From Betaproteobacteria bacterium (GTDB lineage: Bacteria > Pseudomonadota > Gammaproteobacteria > Burkholderiales > Burkholderiaceae_C): 9,607 bases of DNA. The notes below the pieces were generated by a model. It did no database searches, was not told the origin of the DNA, and saw only the letters and a list, made by a program, of their open reading frames with translations. The first letter of the stretch is position 1. Each line of letters begins with the position of its first letter. The translations under genes and the position numbers were made by a program. Of the stretch, positions 1 through 6,311 are shown piece by piece. The DNA is taken from assembly GCA_009927195.1 (NCBI GenBank), contig RFNL01000451.1:1-9607 (forward strand), in the 5' to 3' direction.

Positions 1-1
1 C

Positions 2-382
2 TACAACCTGCAATGGACGGAGGAACTCAAATATGGTGATGTTTATTTGCAAAACGAAAAAGAGCAATCGGCTTATAACTTTGAGCACAGCGATGTAAAT
101 TTCTTGTTCACAGCATTTACCGCGCATGAAAAGCAAGCGCAATACTTGATGGAACAACAACTCGCCCTGCCCGCATACGAGCAAGTGCTCAAGGCCGCGC
201 ACACCTTTAACTTGCTAGATGCGCGTGGCGCCATCAGCGTCACCGAGCGTGCCGCCTACATTGGCCGCATCCGCAACTTGGCCAAAAGTGTGGCCCAAAG
301 TTATTTCGACAGCCGTGAGCGCTTGGGTTTTCCCATGGCACCGCGCGAATGGGTGGACCCATTGAACCAAACGGCAGCATAA
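2..382 (+). CDS. glyQ: Glycyl-tRNA synthetase alpha subunit, 3' part
   Basis: Only the C-terminal part is present; the frame is open from base 2 and ends at TAA 380-382. The alpha subunit of the bacterial alpha2beta2 class II glycyl-tRNA synthetase carries the catalytic core that activates glycine and charges tRNA-Gly in the cytoplasm. The visible protein has strongly conserved family stretches: YGDVYLQNEKEQSAYNFEHSD near its beginning is the classic GlyQ signature, followed by a helical tail (LLDARGAISVTERAAYIGRIRNLA) and the end motif SYFDSRERLGFPM. A TTG at 47 lies inside this conserved block and is a leucine codon, not the start. The gene is followed two bases later by glyS, the usual pairing, and the two are probably translationally coupled. 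Identification is secure; the start and any promoter lie outside the window. Confidence 0.96.
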   Translation, partial: YNLQWTEELKYGDVYLQNEKEQSAYNFEHSDVNFLFTAFTAHEKQAQYLMEQQLALPAYEQVLKAAHTFNLLDARGAISVTERAAYIGRIRNLAKSVAQSYFDSRERLGFPMAPREWVDPLNQTAA

Positions 383-384
383 CG

Positions 385-2526
385 ATGGCGCTCACACCCG
401 GTCAGCAAGCCCCCTTGCTCGTCGAACTGTTGGTCGAGGAACTTCCTCCCAAGGCTTTGCCCCAGTTGGGTCAATCATTCGCGCAAACGGTGTTGACCCA
501 ACTACAAGCCCAAGGTCTGGTGGAGGCCTCAGCCATGGCCAAGACGTACGCCTCGCCACGCCGACTGGCCGTGTACATTGCGGGCGTGCTGGGGCAGGCG
601 CCAGCGCGCCAGCTGCAGCACAAAATCATGCCGGTTTCGGTCGGTTTGGATGCGCATGGCCAAGCCACCACCGCCTTGTTGAAAAAACTCGCTGCCCTTG
701 GCGTGGCTTGCGACATGGTGGGCCAACTTCAACGGGTGAACGACGGCAAAACCGAGGTATTGGTGTTGGACCAAACCGTCGTTGGCGTGGAACTCGCCCC
801 AGGCCTGCAACAGGCCATTGACCAAGCTTTGGCCAAACTGCCCATTCCCAAGATGATGAGTTACCAATTGGAGCGCGGCTGTGCGCTACCTGGATGGACC
901 AGCGTCAGCTTTGTGCGACCCGCCCATGGCTTGGTGGCCTTGCATGGCGATCAGGTGATCCCGGTGCAGGCCTTGGGCCTGCAAGCGGGACGAGACACCC
1001 AAGGGCATCGGTTTGAAGCAACCTGTCAGCCTGTTCACATTGCCCATGCCGATGCATATGCCGACACATTGCGCCAAGATGGTGCGGTCATCGCTGATTT
1101 TGAGCAACGCCGCGATGATATTTTGCGACAACTCCAGGCGGCTGCGTCCCATGTGGGCGGTGGTGTGCGACCCATCGAAGACGCAGACTTGCTCAACGAA
1201 GTGACCGCATTGGTCGAGCGCCCCCATGTGCTGATTTGCACGTTTGAAAAACAATTTCTAGAAGTGCCTCAAGAGTGCCTGATTCTCACCATGAAGGCCA
1301 ATCAAAAATACTTTCCTTTGCTCGATGCCACTGGCAAGCTCACCCATCAGTTTTTGGTCGTCAGTAACATCCGGCCCGATGATGCTTCGGCGGTGATTGG
1401 TGGCAACGAACGCGTGGTTCGCCCTCGCTTGGCCGATGCCAAATTTTTCTTCGATCAGGATCGCAAAAAAACCTTGGCGTCACGCATCGCGGGTTTGGAC
1501 AAGGTGGTCTACCACAACAAGCTGGGTACCCAAGGCGAGCGCACGCAACGCGTTTGTGCCATTGCCCACGCGATGGGCTTGCAAATCGGCGGCATGGCGC
1601 TGGCCGAACAGGCTGCCTTGGCGGCCCGATTGGCCAAAGCCGATTTGCTCACCGACATGGTGGGCGAGTTCCCAGAACTGCAAGGCATCATGGGCCAGTA
1701 CTATGCCCGCCACGACGGTCACAGCGAAACCACCGCCCAAGCCATTGCGGACCACTACAAACCGCGCTTTGCCGGAGACGAGTTACCGACACAAGATGTG
1801 GGACTGGTCGTGGCCTTGGCCGATAAATTGGAAACCCTGGTCGGTATGTTTGGCATCGGCAACCTGCCCACCGGTGACAAAGATCCATTCGCCTTGCGTC
1901 GGCACGCATTGGGCGTGATCCGCATGCTGATAGAAAAAAATCTGGCGCTCGAAATTAACCCACTGATCAATATAACTTTCGCAACTTTTCATTCAAAGTT
2001 GGAGAAGTCGCAAGACTTTGTGCGAGAGGAGTTGGGGAGATTTTTGTGGGAGCGGATGTTGGTGTTGTACAAGGACGAAGGACCAAATATTTCTGCAGTC
2101 TTATATGCCGAAGACCTGCGCTTTTGGTCTGAGATCCCCCGGCGGCTGTCCGCCGTGCGCGCCTTTGCCGCCCTGCCCGAAAGCTCCGCCCTGGCTGCAG
2201 CCAACAAGCGCATCGGCAATATCCTCAAGAAAGCCGGTGAGGTGAGTGCCCATGTCAACCCGGCTTTGTTTTGCGAAGCGGTCGAGAAAAACCTCTACCA
2301 AGCCATGCAAACTTTGCTGCCCCAATCGCAAGCCCAGTTCAATGACGGCGACTACGCGGCATCTTTGCAAACACTGGCGGCGCTGCGCGCTCCGGTCGAT
2401 GCTTTTTTTGAGGGGGTCATGGTCAATGCCGAAGCCATGGATTTGCGTTTGAACCGCCACGGTCTGCTCAAAATGCTGCATGTGGCCATGAACCGAGTGG
2501 CCGATCTGTCGCGCTTGGCAGCCTGA
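385..2526 (+). CDS. glyS: Glycyl-tRNA synthetase beta subunit
   Basis: This encodes 713 residues, close to the usual 690-720 for GlyS, the tRNA-binding partner of GlyQ. I chose ATG 385 because it sits just after the glyQ stop and begins MALTPGQQAPLLVELLVEELP, which matches the normal GlyS N-terminus (LLVE.G.EELP-like). An in-frame ATG at 349 lies inside the glyQ coding end and adds residues not typical of the family. Family landmarks are the MKANQKYFP block around residue 303, VYHNKLGTQGERT around 375, the ADLLTDMVGEFPELQGIMG block around 420-440, the DKDPFALRR motif around 498, and a DALR-type anticodon-binding C-terminus (AANKRIGNILKK near 605, then NPALFCEAVEKNLYQAM). The stretch coding for about residues 523-572 is much more AT-rich than its flanks and uses different codons; see findings. 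The reading frame is intact. Confidence 0.97.
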   Translation: MALTPGQQAPLLVELLVEELPPKALPQLGQSFAQTVLTQLQAQGLVEASAMAKTYASPRRLAVYIAGVLGQAPARQLQHKIMPVSVGLDAHGQATTALLKKLAALGVACDMVGQLQRVNDGKTEVLVLDQTVVGVELAPGLQQAIDQALAKLPIPKMMSYQLERGCALPGWTSVSFVRPAHGLVALHGDQVIPVQALGLQAGRDTQGHRFEATCQPVHIAHADAYADTLRQDGAVIADFEQRRDDILRQLQAAASHVGGGVRPIEDADLLNEVTALVERPHVLICTFEKQFLEVPQECLILTMKANQKYFPLLDATGKLTHQFLVVSNIRPDDASAVIGGNERVVRPRLADAKFFFDQDRKKTLASRIAGLDKVVYHNKLGTQGERTQRVCAIAHAMGLQIGGMALAEQAALAARLAKADLLTDMVGEFPELQGIMGQYYARHDGHSETTAQAIADHYKPRFAGDELPTQDVGLVVALADKLETLVGMFGIGNLPTGDKDPFALRRHALGVIRMLIEKNLALEINPLINITFATFHSKLEKSQDFVREELGRFLWERMLVLYKDEGPNISAVLYAEDLRFWSEIPRRLSAVRAFAALPESSALAAANKRIGNILKKAGEVSAHVNPALFCEAVEKNLYQAMQTLLPQSQAQFNDGDYAASLQTLAALRAPVDAFFEGVMVNAEAMDLRLNRHGLLKMLHVAMNRVADLSRLAA

Positions 2527-2548
2527 TGCCCCCACCTCTGGATTTCAC

Positions 2549-3124
2549 ATGAGCATCAAACTCGTCATTCTGGATCGCGATGGCACCATCAACCAAGACA
2601 GAGACGATTACGTCAAGTCCCCGCAAGAGTGGGTACCCCTGCCCGGCGCATTGGAAGCCATTGCCCGGCTCAACCACGCTGGCTGGCATGTGGTGGTGGT
2701 CAGCAACCAATCGGGCCTGGGTCGGGGCTTGTTCGATATGGCCACGCTCAATGCCATGCATGCCAAGATGAACAAACTGCTGGCCGGTGTTGGCGGGCGC
2801 ATTGATGCGGTTTTCTTTTGTCCCCATGGTCCTGAAGACCAATGCCAATGCCGCAAGCCATTGCCAGGCTTATTTGAGCAAATCGGTGAGCGCCTGGGCC
2901 TCGACTTGCAAGGCACCCATGTGGTGGGAGACAGCTTGCGCGACCTGCAAGCCGGTGTCCAAGTCGGTTGTGTGCCGCACTTGGTTCACACTGGCAAAGG
3001 GGCCGCTTTGCGTGGCATGGCTTTGCCAGAAGGTTTCCCCTCCCAGACGCACACCCATGCCGATCTGGCCGCATTTGTGGATTGGCTGCTCGACGATGCA
3101 CCCAAGCCTGCCGCAGCCCGATAG
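2549..3124 (+). CDS. gmhB: D-glycero-beta-D-manno-heptose-1,7-bisphosphate 7-phosphatase
   Basis: This 191-residue HAD-superfamily phosphatase removes the C7 phosphate from heptose 1,7-bisphosphate, a cytoplasmic step in making ADP-heptose for the LPS inner core. Motif I is DRDGT at residues 9-13, with nucleophile D9 and acid/base D11. Motif II is SNQSG at 52-56. Motif III lysine is K103 in CRKPLPG, and the motif IV acidic residues are D128 and D132 in GDSLRD. The zinc loop that marks GmhB is complete: C91, H93, C99 and C101. The length matches the family (about 180-190). It lies 22 bases after glyS and 3 bases before plsC, so it is probably cotranscribed, and its role fits an envelope-lipid neighbour. 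A histidinol-phosphatase-like role is the main alternative because the families are related, but the zinc loop and context favour GmhB. Confidence 0.94.
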   Translation: MSIKLVILDRDGTINQDRDDYVKSPQEWVPLPGALEAIARLNHAGWHVVVVSNQSGLGRGLFDMATLNAMHAKMNKLLAGVGGRIDAVFFCPHGPEDQCQCRKPLPGLFEQIGERLGLDLQGTHVVGDSLRDLQAGVQVGCVPHLVHTGKGAALRGMALPEGFPSQTHTHADLAAFVDWLLDDAPKPAAAR

Positions 3125-3127
3125 ACC

Positions 3128-3865
3128 ATGGCCTTTGTCAGATCGTTGATTCATGCGCTGTGGATGCTGATCACCGTCGTGCCCTACGCTGGTCACATTT
3201 TGGGTTTGGCCGCTTTGGGCGTGCGGGGGGATCGCTTGTACTGGATCGCCGCTGCTTGGTTGCGCCAATGCATCACTTCGGCCCGCTGGTTGCTGGGTAT
3301 CCACTACCGCATCCAAGGCGAACATCATCTGCCTGTGGGGCAAACCAGCCCAGCGGTATTGCTGGTCAAACACCAGTCAACTTACGAAACCTTTTTGTTC
3401 CCTGCCATCATGCCGCACCCCTTGGCCTATGTGTTTAAAAAAGAACTCTTGCGTGTGCCGTTTTTTGGCTGGGCCATGTCGCGCTTGGACATGATCCACA
3501 TTGACCGCAGTCAGCGTGCTCAAGCGTTCAACAAAGTGGTGTTTCAGGGCCAGGAACTGTTGGCGCGCGGAATTTGGGTCATCATGTTTCCCGAAGGCAC
3601 GCGCATCGAACGAGGTGAGCAAGGGCAATATAAATCTGGTGGCACCCGCTTGGCCATTGCCACTGGCGCACCTGTGATTCCGATAGCCGTTACCTCTGCC
3701 AAATGCTGGCCGCGCAAAGCCTTCGTCAAGCGGCCCGGTTGGGTTGATGTGTCCATTGGCCCGCCCATTTCTTCCCAGGGGCGCGAGCCCGAAGAAATGA
3801 TGGCCCAGGTACAAGCCTGGATAGAGGCTGAAATGCGGCGCCTCGACCCCGATGCTTATGACTGA
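3128..3865 (+). CDS. plsC: 1-acyl-sn-glycerol-3-phosphate acyltransferase (PlsC family)
   Basis: The 245-residue protein is a membrane-associated acyltransferase that converts lysophosphatidic acid to phosphatidic acid in phospholipid synthesis. A hydrophobic N-terminal segment at about residues 8-31 should anchor it in the inner membrane. The catalytic histidine block reads KHQSTYET (81-88), an HX4E form with H82 and E87 in place of the textbook HX4D. Other PlsC blocks are KKELLRVPFFG (104-114 region), the phosphate-binding FPEGTR at 154-159, and the APVIPIAV strand at 181-188. It starts 3 bases after gmhB and is followed 9 bases later by the metallopeptidase gene. Family membership is secure. 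Substrate assignment as the housekeeping PlsC rather than a second acyltransferase paralogue is inferred. Confidence 0.9.
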   Translation: MAFVRSLIHALWMLITVVPYAGHILGLAALGVRGDRLYWIAAAWLRQCITSARWLLGIHYRIQGEHHLPVGQTSPAVLLVKHQSTYETFLFPAIMPHPLAYVFKKELLRVPFFGWAMSRLDMIHIDRSQRAQAFNKVVFQGQELLARGIWVIMFPEGTRIERGEQGQYKSGGTRLAIATGAPVIPIAVTSAKCWPRKAFVKRPGWVDVSIGPPISSQGREPEEMMAQVQAWIEAEMRRLDPDAYD

Positions 3866-3874
3866 GCCCGCCGC

Positions 3875-4753
3875 ATGAAATCCTTGGTGCAATTGGCACT
3901 CGATCTGTTCGATCCGCCCGCGCCCCCGCGTCATTTGAATGCAGACCCCGGACCGGCGTTACCCTTGAGCGAGGCCATGGCCCCGGCCCAGTTTGCACAC
4001 CCCGCGGCCAACCGCAGCATCTTGTTGCGTCACTCCAGGGTGGCCTATCACTTCAAACGCGCCAAGCGGCGCACCATTGGCATGGTGGTGGGGCCGGACG
4101 GTTTGGTGGTCAGCGCTCCGCGCTGGGTGGGCTTGACCGAGGTGGAGGCCGCCTTGCACGAGAAGGGCGATTGGATTGTGCGCAAACTCGATGAAATGCG
4201 CGACCGCAACCAACGCATGGCCCAGCAACACATGGTGTGGCGCGAGGGCAGCAGCCTGCCTTTTTTGGGCGAGCCCATGGTTTTAATGCTCGACCCCCGA
4301 CACCAGTTTCAAGAAGCCGGTGCCTGTTTTCATCCGCGTGACCCGGGCAACCCCGCCGATGCCGTGCACCGCCTGAGCCTGGGCTTGCCGCAACATGCCG
4401 ATGCCGCGCAAATCCGCGATGCGGTTCAGGCCTGGTTGATGCGCCAAGCCAAGCGCATCTTCACCGAGCGCCTGGACCACTTCGCGCCTCGTTTGAATGT
4501 GCAATGGCGCCGGCTGTCTTTGAGCAGTGCCAGCACCCGCTGGGGCACGGCCAGCGCCGATGGGGCCATCCGCTTGAATTGGCGCTTGGTGCATTTCAAA
4601 ATGGATGTGATCGACTATGTGGTCGCACACGAACTCAGCCACTTGCGGGTGATGAACCACAGCCCGCAATTTTGGGAAACCGTGGGCACAGTGGTGCCCG
4701 ACTATGCCCAGCGGCGGCGCATGCTCAAAGACGACTTGTTGCCGCGCTGGTGA
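3875..4753 (+). CDS. YgjP-like zinc metallopeptidase (M48-type, DUF45)
   Basis: This 292-residue protein belongs to the YgjP/COG1451 group of putative zinc metalloproteases. The active site is HELSH at residues 252-256, with E253 as the likely general base and H262 in the following RVMNHSPQFW as the third ligand, giving the family pattern HELSHxxxxxHSPxFW. Upstream, TRWGTASADG at 221-230 and the RLNWRLVHF strand are further family blocks. The first half contains the usual KRAKRRTIGMVV and APRWV elements. No signal peptide or membrane segment is evident, so the protein is probably cytoplasmic. It ends the tight + strand run, and its final 29 bases overlap the convergent hydrolase gene. The physiological substrate of this family is not known to me, so no pathway is assigned. 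Confidence 0.88.
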   Translation: MKSLVQLALDLFDPPAPPRHLNADPGPALPLSEAMAPAQFAHPAANRSILLRHSRVAYHFKRAKRRTIGMVVGPDGLVVSAPRWVGLTEVEAALHEKGDWIVRKLDEMRDRNQRMAQQHMVWREGSSLPFLGEPMVLMLDPRHQFQEAGACFHPRDPGNPADAVHRLSLGLPQHADAAQIRDAVQAWLMRQAKRIFTERLDHFAPRLNVQWRRLSLSSASTRWGTASADGAIRLNWRLVHFKMDVIDYVVAHELSHLRVMNHSPQFWETVGTVVPDYAQRRRMLKDDLLPRW

Positions 4754-5696
4754 AGCGCCACACACCGTTCGCGTCTTGCAAGCGTTTCAACCGACCGGCA
4801 TGCCACAGGCAATGCAAATGCGCCACTGCCTCGCCCATGGCAAACGTGGTCTGGTGCAGGTCCAGCGGGCGGTTGAACAACACGGGCAACACATCATGGG
4901 CACAACATGGTTTTTCGCTACAGGCTTGCTGCACGGCTTCCAACCGATCGCGGTGATGCTCGTGCAACTGCGCAATGCGTTCATGCAAACCGACAAAGGG
5001 CTTGCCATGGGAGGGCAGTGTGAGGGTGTCGGCGGGCAGCGGTTTGAACTTGTCGATCGAATCCAAAAACAAGCGCAGGTTATCGGCTTGCGGCTCCGTG
5101 TCGTACACGCTCACATTGGTGGAAATGCGCGGCAGAACCATATCGCCACTGATGAGCAATCCCTGGTCGGCCTGATACAGAGCCATGTGTTCGGGCGCAT
5201 GCCCGTAGCCGCTGATGCATTGCCAGGTGCGGCCATCGATCAGCAACTTCTGGCCATCTTGCAAGCGGTGGAAATGGCTGGGCACCTTGGGCACCATGTC
5301 CGCGTAGTAGGTCGACCGCGCGCGTACCTGGTCCAATGATGCCGGGTCGTGCAATCCATGGCTTTGGAAAAAAAAGGCCGCTCCCTCACCACCAAAGCTG
5401 TCCAGGTGCATGGTGGCCAACTGTGCGGCCTGGTAATCGGTGAAGCTGATCCACAACTCGGCCTTCCATTGGTCGCACAACCAATGGCCCAGGCCCAGGT
5501 GGTCGGGGTGCATGTGGGTCACGATCACCCGCCACAGGGGAGCGCCTTGCAGGTGTTTGTCCAGCACGGCTTGCCACTGTTGGCGCGTCAATGGGTTGTC
5601 GATGCCGCAGTCCACCGCCGACCACCCCACCACGCCATCTCGCTCATCTCGAAGCATCCACAGATTGATGTGGTCCAGCGCAAACGGCAGGCCCAT
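4725..5696 (-). CDS. MBL-fold metallo-hydrolase, main reading frame of a frameshifted gene
   Basis: This open frame gives 323 residues from ATG 5696 and covers most of a metallo-beta-lactamase-fold hydrolase. The zinc-binding motif is THMHPDHLG (residues 60-68 of this frame), with later ligands in GHAPEHM, LISGDMVLP and LPSHGKPF, so all the metal motifs are present. The C-terminal 80 or so residues resemble the winged-helix tail of LACTB2-like members. The family normally has about 35 more residues at the N-terminus. These are encoded just upstream but in another frame, and the natural start is probably 5806 or 5794. ATG 5696 falls inside a conserved stretch (WLRMGLPFALDHINLW), so it is unlikely to be the true start. 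The gene is divergent from the MerR regulator and convergent with the peptidase gene. The exact thioester or lactone substrate is unknown. Confidence 0.85.
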   Translation of the reverse strand: MGLPFALDHINLWMLRDERDGVVGWSAVDCGIDNPLTRQQWQAVLDKHLQGAPLWRVIVTHMHPDHLGLGHWLCDQWKAELWISFTDYQAAQLATMHLDSFGGEGAAFFFQSHGLHDPASLDQVRARSTYYADMVPKVPSHFHRLQDGQKLLIDGRTWQCISGYGHAPEHMALYQADQGLLISGDMVLPRISTNVSVYDTEPQADNLRLFLDSIDKFKPLPADTLTLPSHGKPFVGLHERIAQLHEHHRDRLEAVQQACSEKPCCAHDVLPVLFNRPLDLHQTTFAMGEAVAHLHCLWHAGRLKRLQDANGVWRFTSAATSRL

Positions 5697-5806
5697 GCGC
5701 AGCCAAACACACCGGGTGCCACCTCTAAAGTGTCACCCGGGGCGGGCAGTTGGTCGCCCAATGGGTATTGGAGTCGGCGTTCTAGGGGTGACATGGCAGA
5801 ATTCAT
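5697..5806 (-). pseudogene. Out-of-frame N-terminal segment of the MBL-fold hydrolase
   Basis: From ATG 5806 (or ATG 5794) the - strand reads a plausible N-terminus containing LQYPLGDQLPAPG and then TLEVAPGVF, which is what I expect just before WLRMGLPFALDHINLW in this family. In the given sequence the frame instead continues GVFGCAWACRL and stops at 5588, giving only 72 residues. Adding one T to the TTT run (the AAA at 5705-5707 on the + strand) changes GVF-GCAW to GVF-WLRMGL and joins both parts into one 360-residue protein. This is therefore a one-base deletion, either a real mutation or a homopolymer error in the assembly. No clear Shine-Dalgarno sequence is seen before either ATG. Confidence 0.82.
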
Positions 5807-5812
5807 GGATAA

Positions 5813-5843
5813 TTGACGTTTACGTAAACGTCATGGGTATTGT
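5813..5843 (+). promoter_or_regulatory. Candidate promoter of the MerR regulator operon (19-bp spacer)
   Basis: TTGACG at 5813-5818 matches five of six consensus -35 bases. TATTGT at 5838-5843 matches four of six -10 bases. The spacer is 19 bp, longer than the usual 17 and typical of promoters controlled by MerR-family proteins, and a MerR-family gene starts downstream at 5910. Transcription would begin near 5850. This is a pattern reading only. Confidence 0.5.
5814..5833. promoter_or_regulatory. Perfect 20-bp palindrome, likely operator of the LiuR-like regulator
   Basis: The half-site TGACGTTTAC is followed directly by its exact reverse complement, centred between 5823 and 5824. It overlaps the candidate -35 box, runs into the 19-bp spacer and ends 8 bases from the possible hydrolase start codon at 5806. 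Its TTTACGTAAA core resembles, as I remember them, sites reported for LiuR-type regulators. Binding here could control both divergent genes and autoregulate the regulator. Confidence 0.72.
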
Positions 5844-5844
5844 A
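5839..5844 (-). promoter_or_regulatory. Candidate -10 element for the divergent hydrolase gene
   Basis: On the - strand this reads TACAAT, five of six consensus bases, and would place a start near 5832, inside the palindrome and about 26 bases before ATG 5806. The matching -35 region, around 5862-5867, is poor (GCGACG), so an activator may be needed or the call may be wrong. It overlaps the + strand -10 at 5838-5843, so the two promoters would compete. Confidence 0.35.
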
Positions 5845-5869
5845 GGCGGCGACACGGGTGTCGTCGCCT
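5844..5869 (+). other. Strong GC-rich hairpin in the divergent region
   Basis: AGGCGGCGACA is followed by the four-base loop CGGG and TGTCGTCGCCT. This gives an 11-bp stem that is perfect except for one G-U pair, followed by three T including the last stem base. It lies at the expected transcription start and leader of the MerR gene. It could be a second protein-binding dyad, a 5'-leader structure or a weak terminator-like element; the T run is too short for a confident terminator call. Confidence 0.5.
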
Positions 5870-5872
5870 TTG

Positions 5873-5887
5873 CCCTGTCACACAGGG
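5873..5887 (+). other. Short second hairpin before the MerR regulator gene
   Basis: CCCTGT, the loop CAC and ACAGGG form a perfect 6-bp stem three bases after the larger hairpin and 22 bases before ATG 5910. It may stack with the first hairpin in the leader RNA. It is short enough to be chance on its own; its position directly after another dyad is what makes it worth noting. Confidence 0.35.
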
Positions 5888-5909
5888 GCCACACAAGAAG
5901 CACGCGCCA

Positions 5910-6311
5910 ATGGCAAACACTTACAGCATCAGTGATCTGGCCAAGGAGTTCGACCTGACCACCCGGGCCATGCGGTTTTATGAAGACTTGGGCTTGCTCC
6001 AACCCATGCGCACCGGCCCTGGCGGGCGCAACCGCACCTACACCACGCGCGACCGCACCCGGCTGCGCCTGACGCTGCGGGCCAAACGCTTGGGATTGTC
6101 ACTCACCGAGGCGCGCGACTTGATCGACATGTATGACAGCCCGCGCGACACCGTGCCTCAATTGGAAAAATTCCTATTGATCCTGGCCGAACACCGGCAA
6201 CAGTTGGAGACACAGTTGGCTGAAATCGAGGTCAATCTCGACGAAGTCAAGGCGCACGAAAAAGAGGCCCGTGCATTGCTCAACAAACACCGCAACAAGG
6301 CCAAACCATGA
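5910..6311 (+). CDS. liuR: MerR-family transcriptional regulator, LiuR-like
   Basis: This encodes 133 residues with an N-terminal MerR winged helix-turn-helix: YSISDLAKEFDLTTRAMRFYED (5-26) holds the helix-turn-helix and GPGGRNRTY (36-44) the wing. The second recognition region follows as RLRLTLRAKRLGLSLTEARDLI (51-72). From about residue 84 to 128 a long charged helix should form the antiparallel dimer coiled coil. There is no cysteine anywhere, so it is not a thiol metal sensor. The sequence (RAMRFYEDLGLLQP, DMYDSPRD) resembles LiuR-type regulators of leucine/isovalerate and acyl-CoA breakdown. ATG 5910 is preceded by a weak AAGAAG at 5895-5900. The gene faces away from the hydrolase across a palindrome that is its probable operator and overlaps the thioesterase by 4 bases. 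The MerR family call is firm; the LiuR name is inferred from similarity and context. Confidence 0.85.
   Translation: MANTYSISDLAKEFDLTTRAMRFYEDLGLLQPMRTGPGGRNRTYTTRDRTRLRLTLRAKRLGLSLTEARDLIDMYDSPRDTVPQLEKFLLILAEHRQQLETQLAEIEVNLDEVKAHEKEARALLNKHRNKAKP

Noticed and set aside
349..384. Upstream in-frame ATG for glyS
   Set aside because: It lies in the conserved glyQ C-terminal coding region, and the product from ATG 385 already has the normal GlyS N-terminus.
1397..1918. 173-codon + strand frame inside glyS
   Set aside because: It is an out-of-phase shadow of a conserved part of glyS with a tryptophan- and proline-rich, non-protein-like composition.
4704..5339. 211-codon + strand frame opposite the MBL hydrolase
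   Set aside because: The opposite strand encodes all metal motifs of the hydrolase, while this frame has no family features and begins inside the peptidase gene.
5368..5375. Run of eight A (eight T in the hydrolase coding strand) as a second slippage site
   Set aside because: The frame is correct on both sides (AAFFFQSHG), so it does not explain or compensate the frameshift at 5705-5707.
5844..5872. Rho-independent terminator call for the hairpin in the divergent region
   Set aside because: The stem is strong but only three T follow, and no upstream + strand gene ends there; it is kept as an unassigned hairpin.
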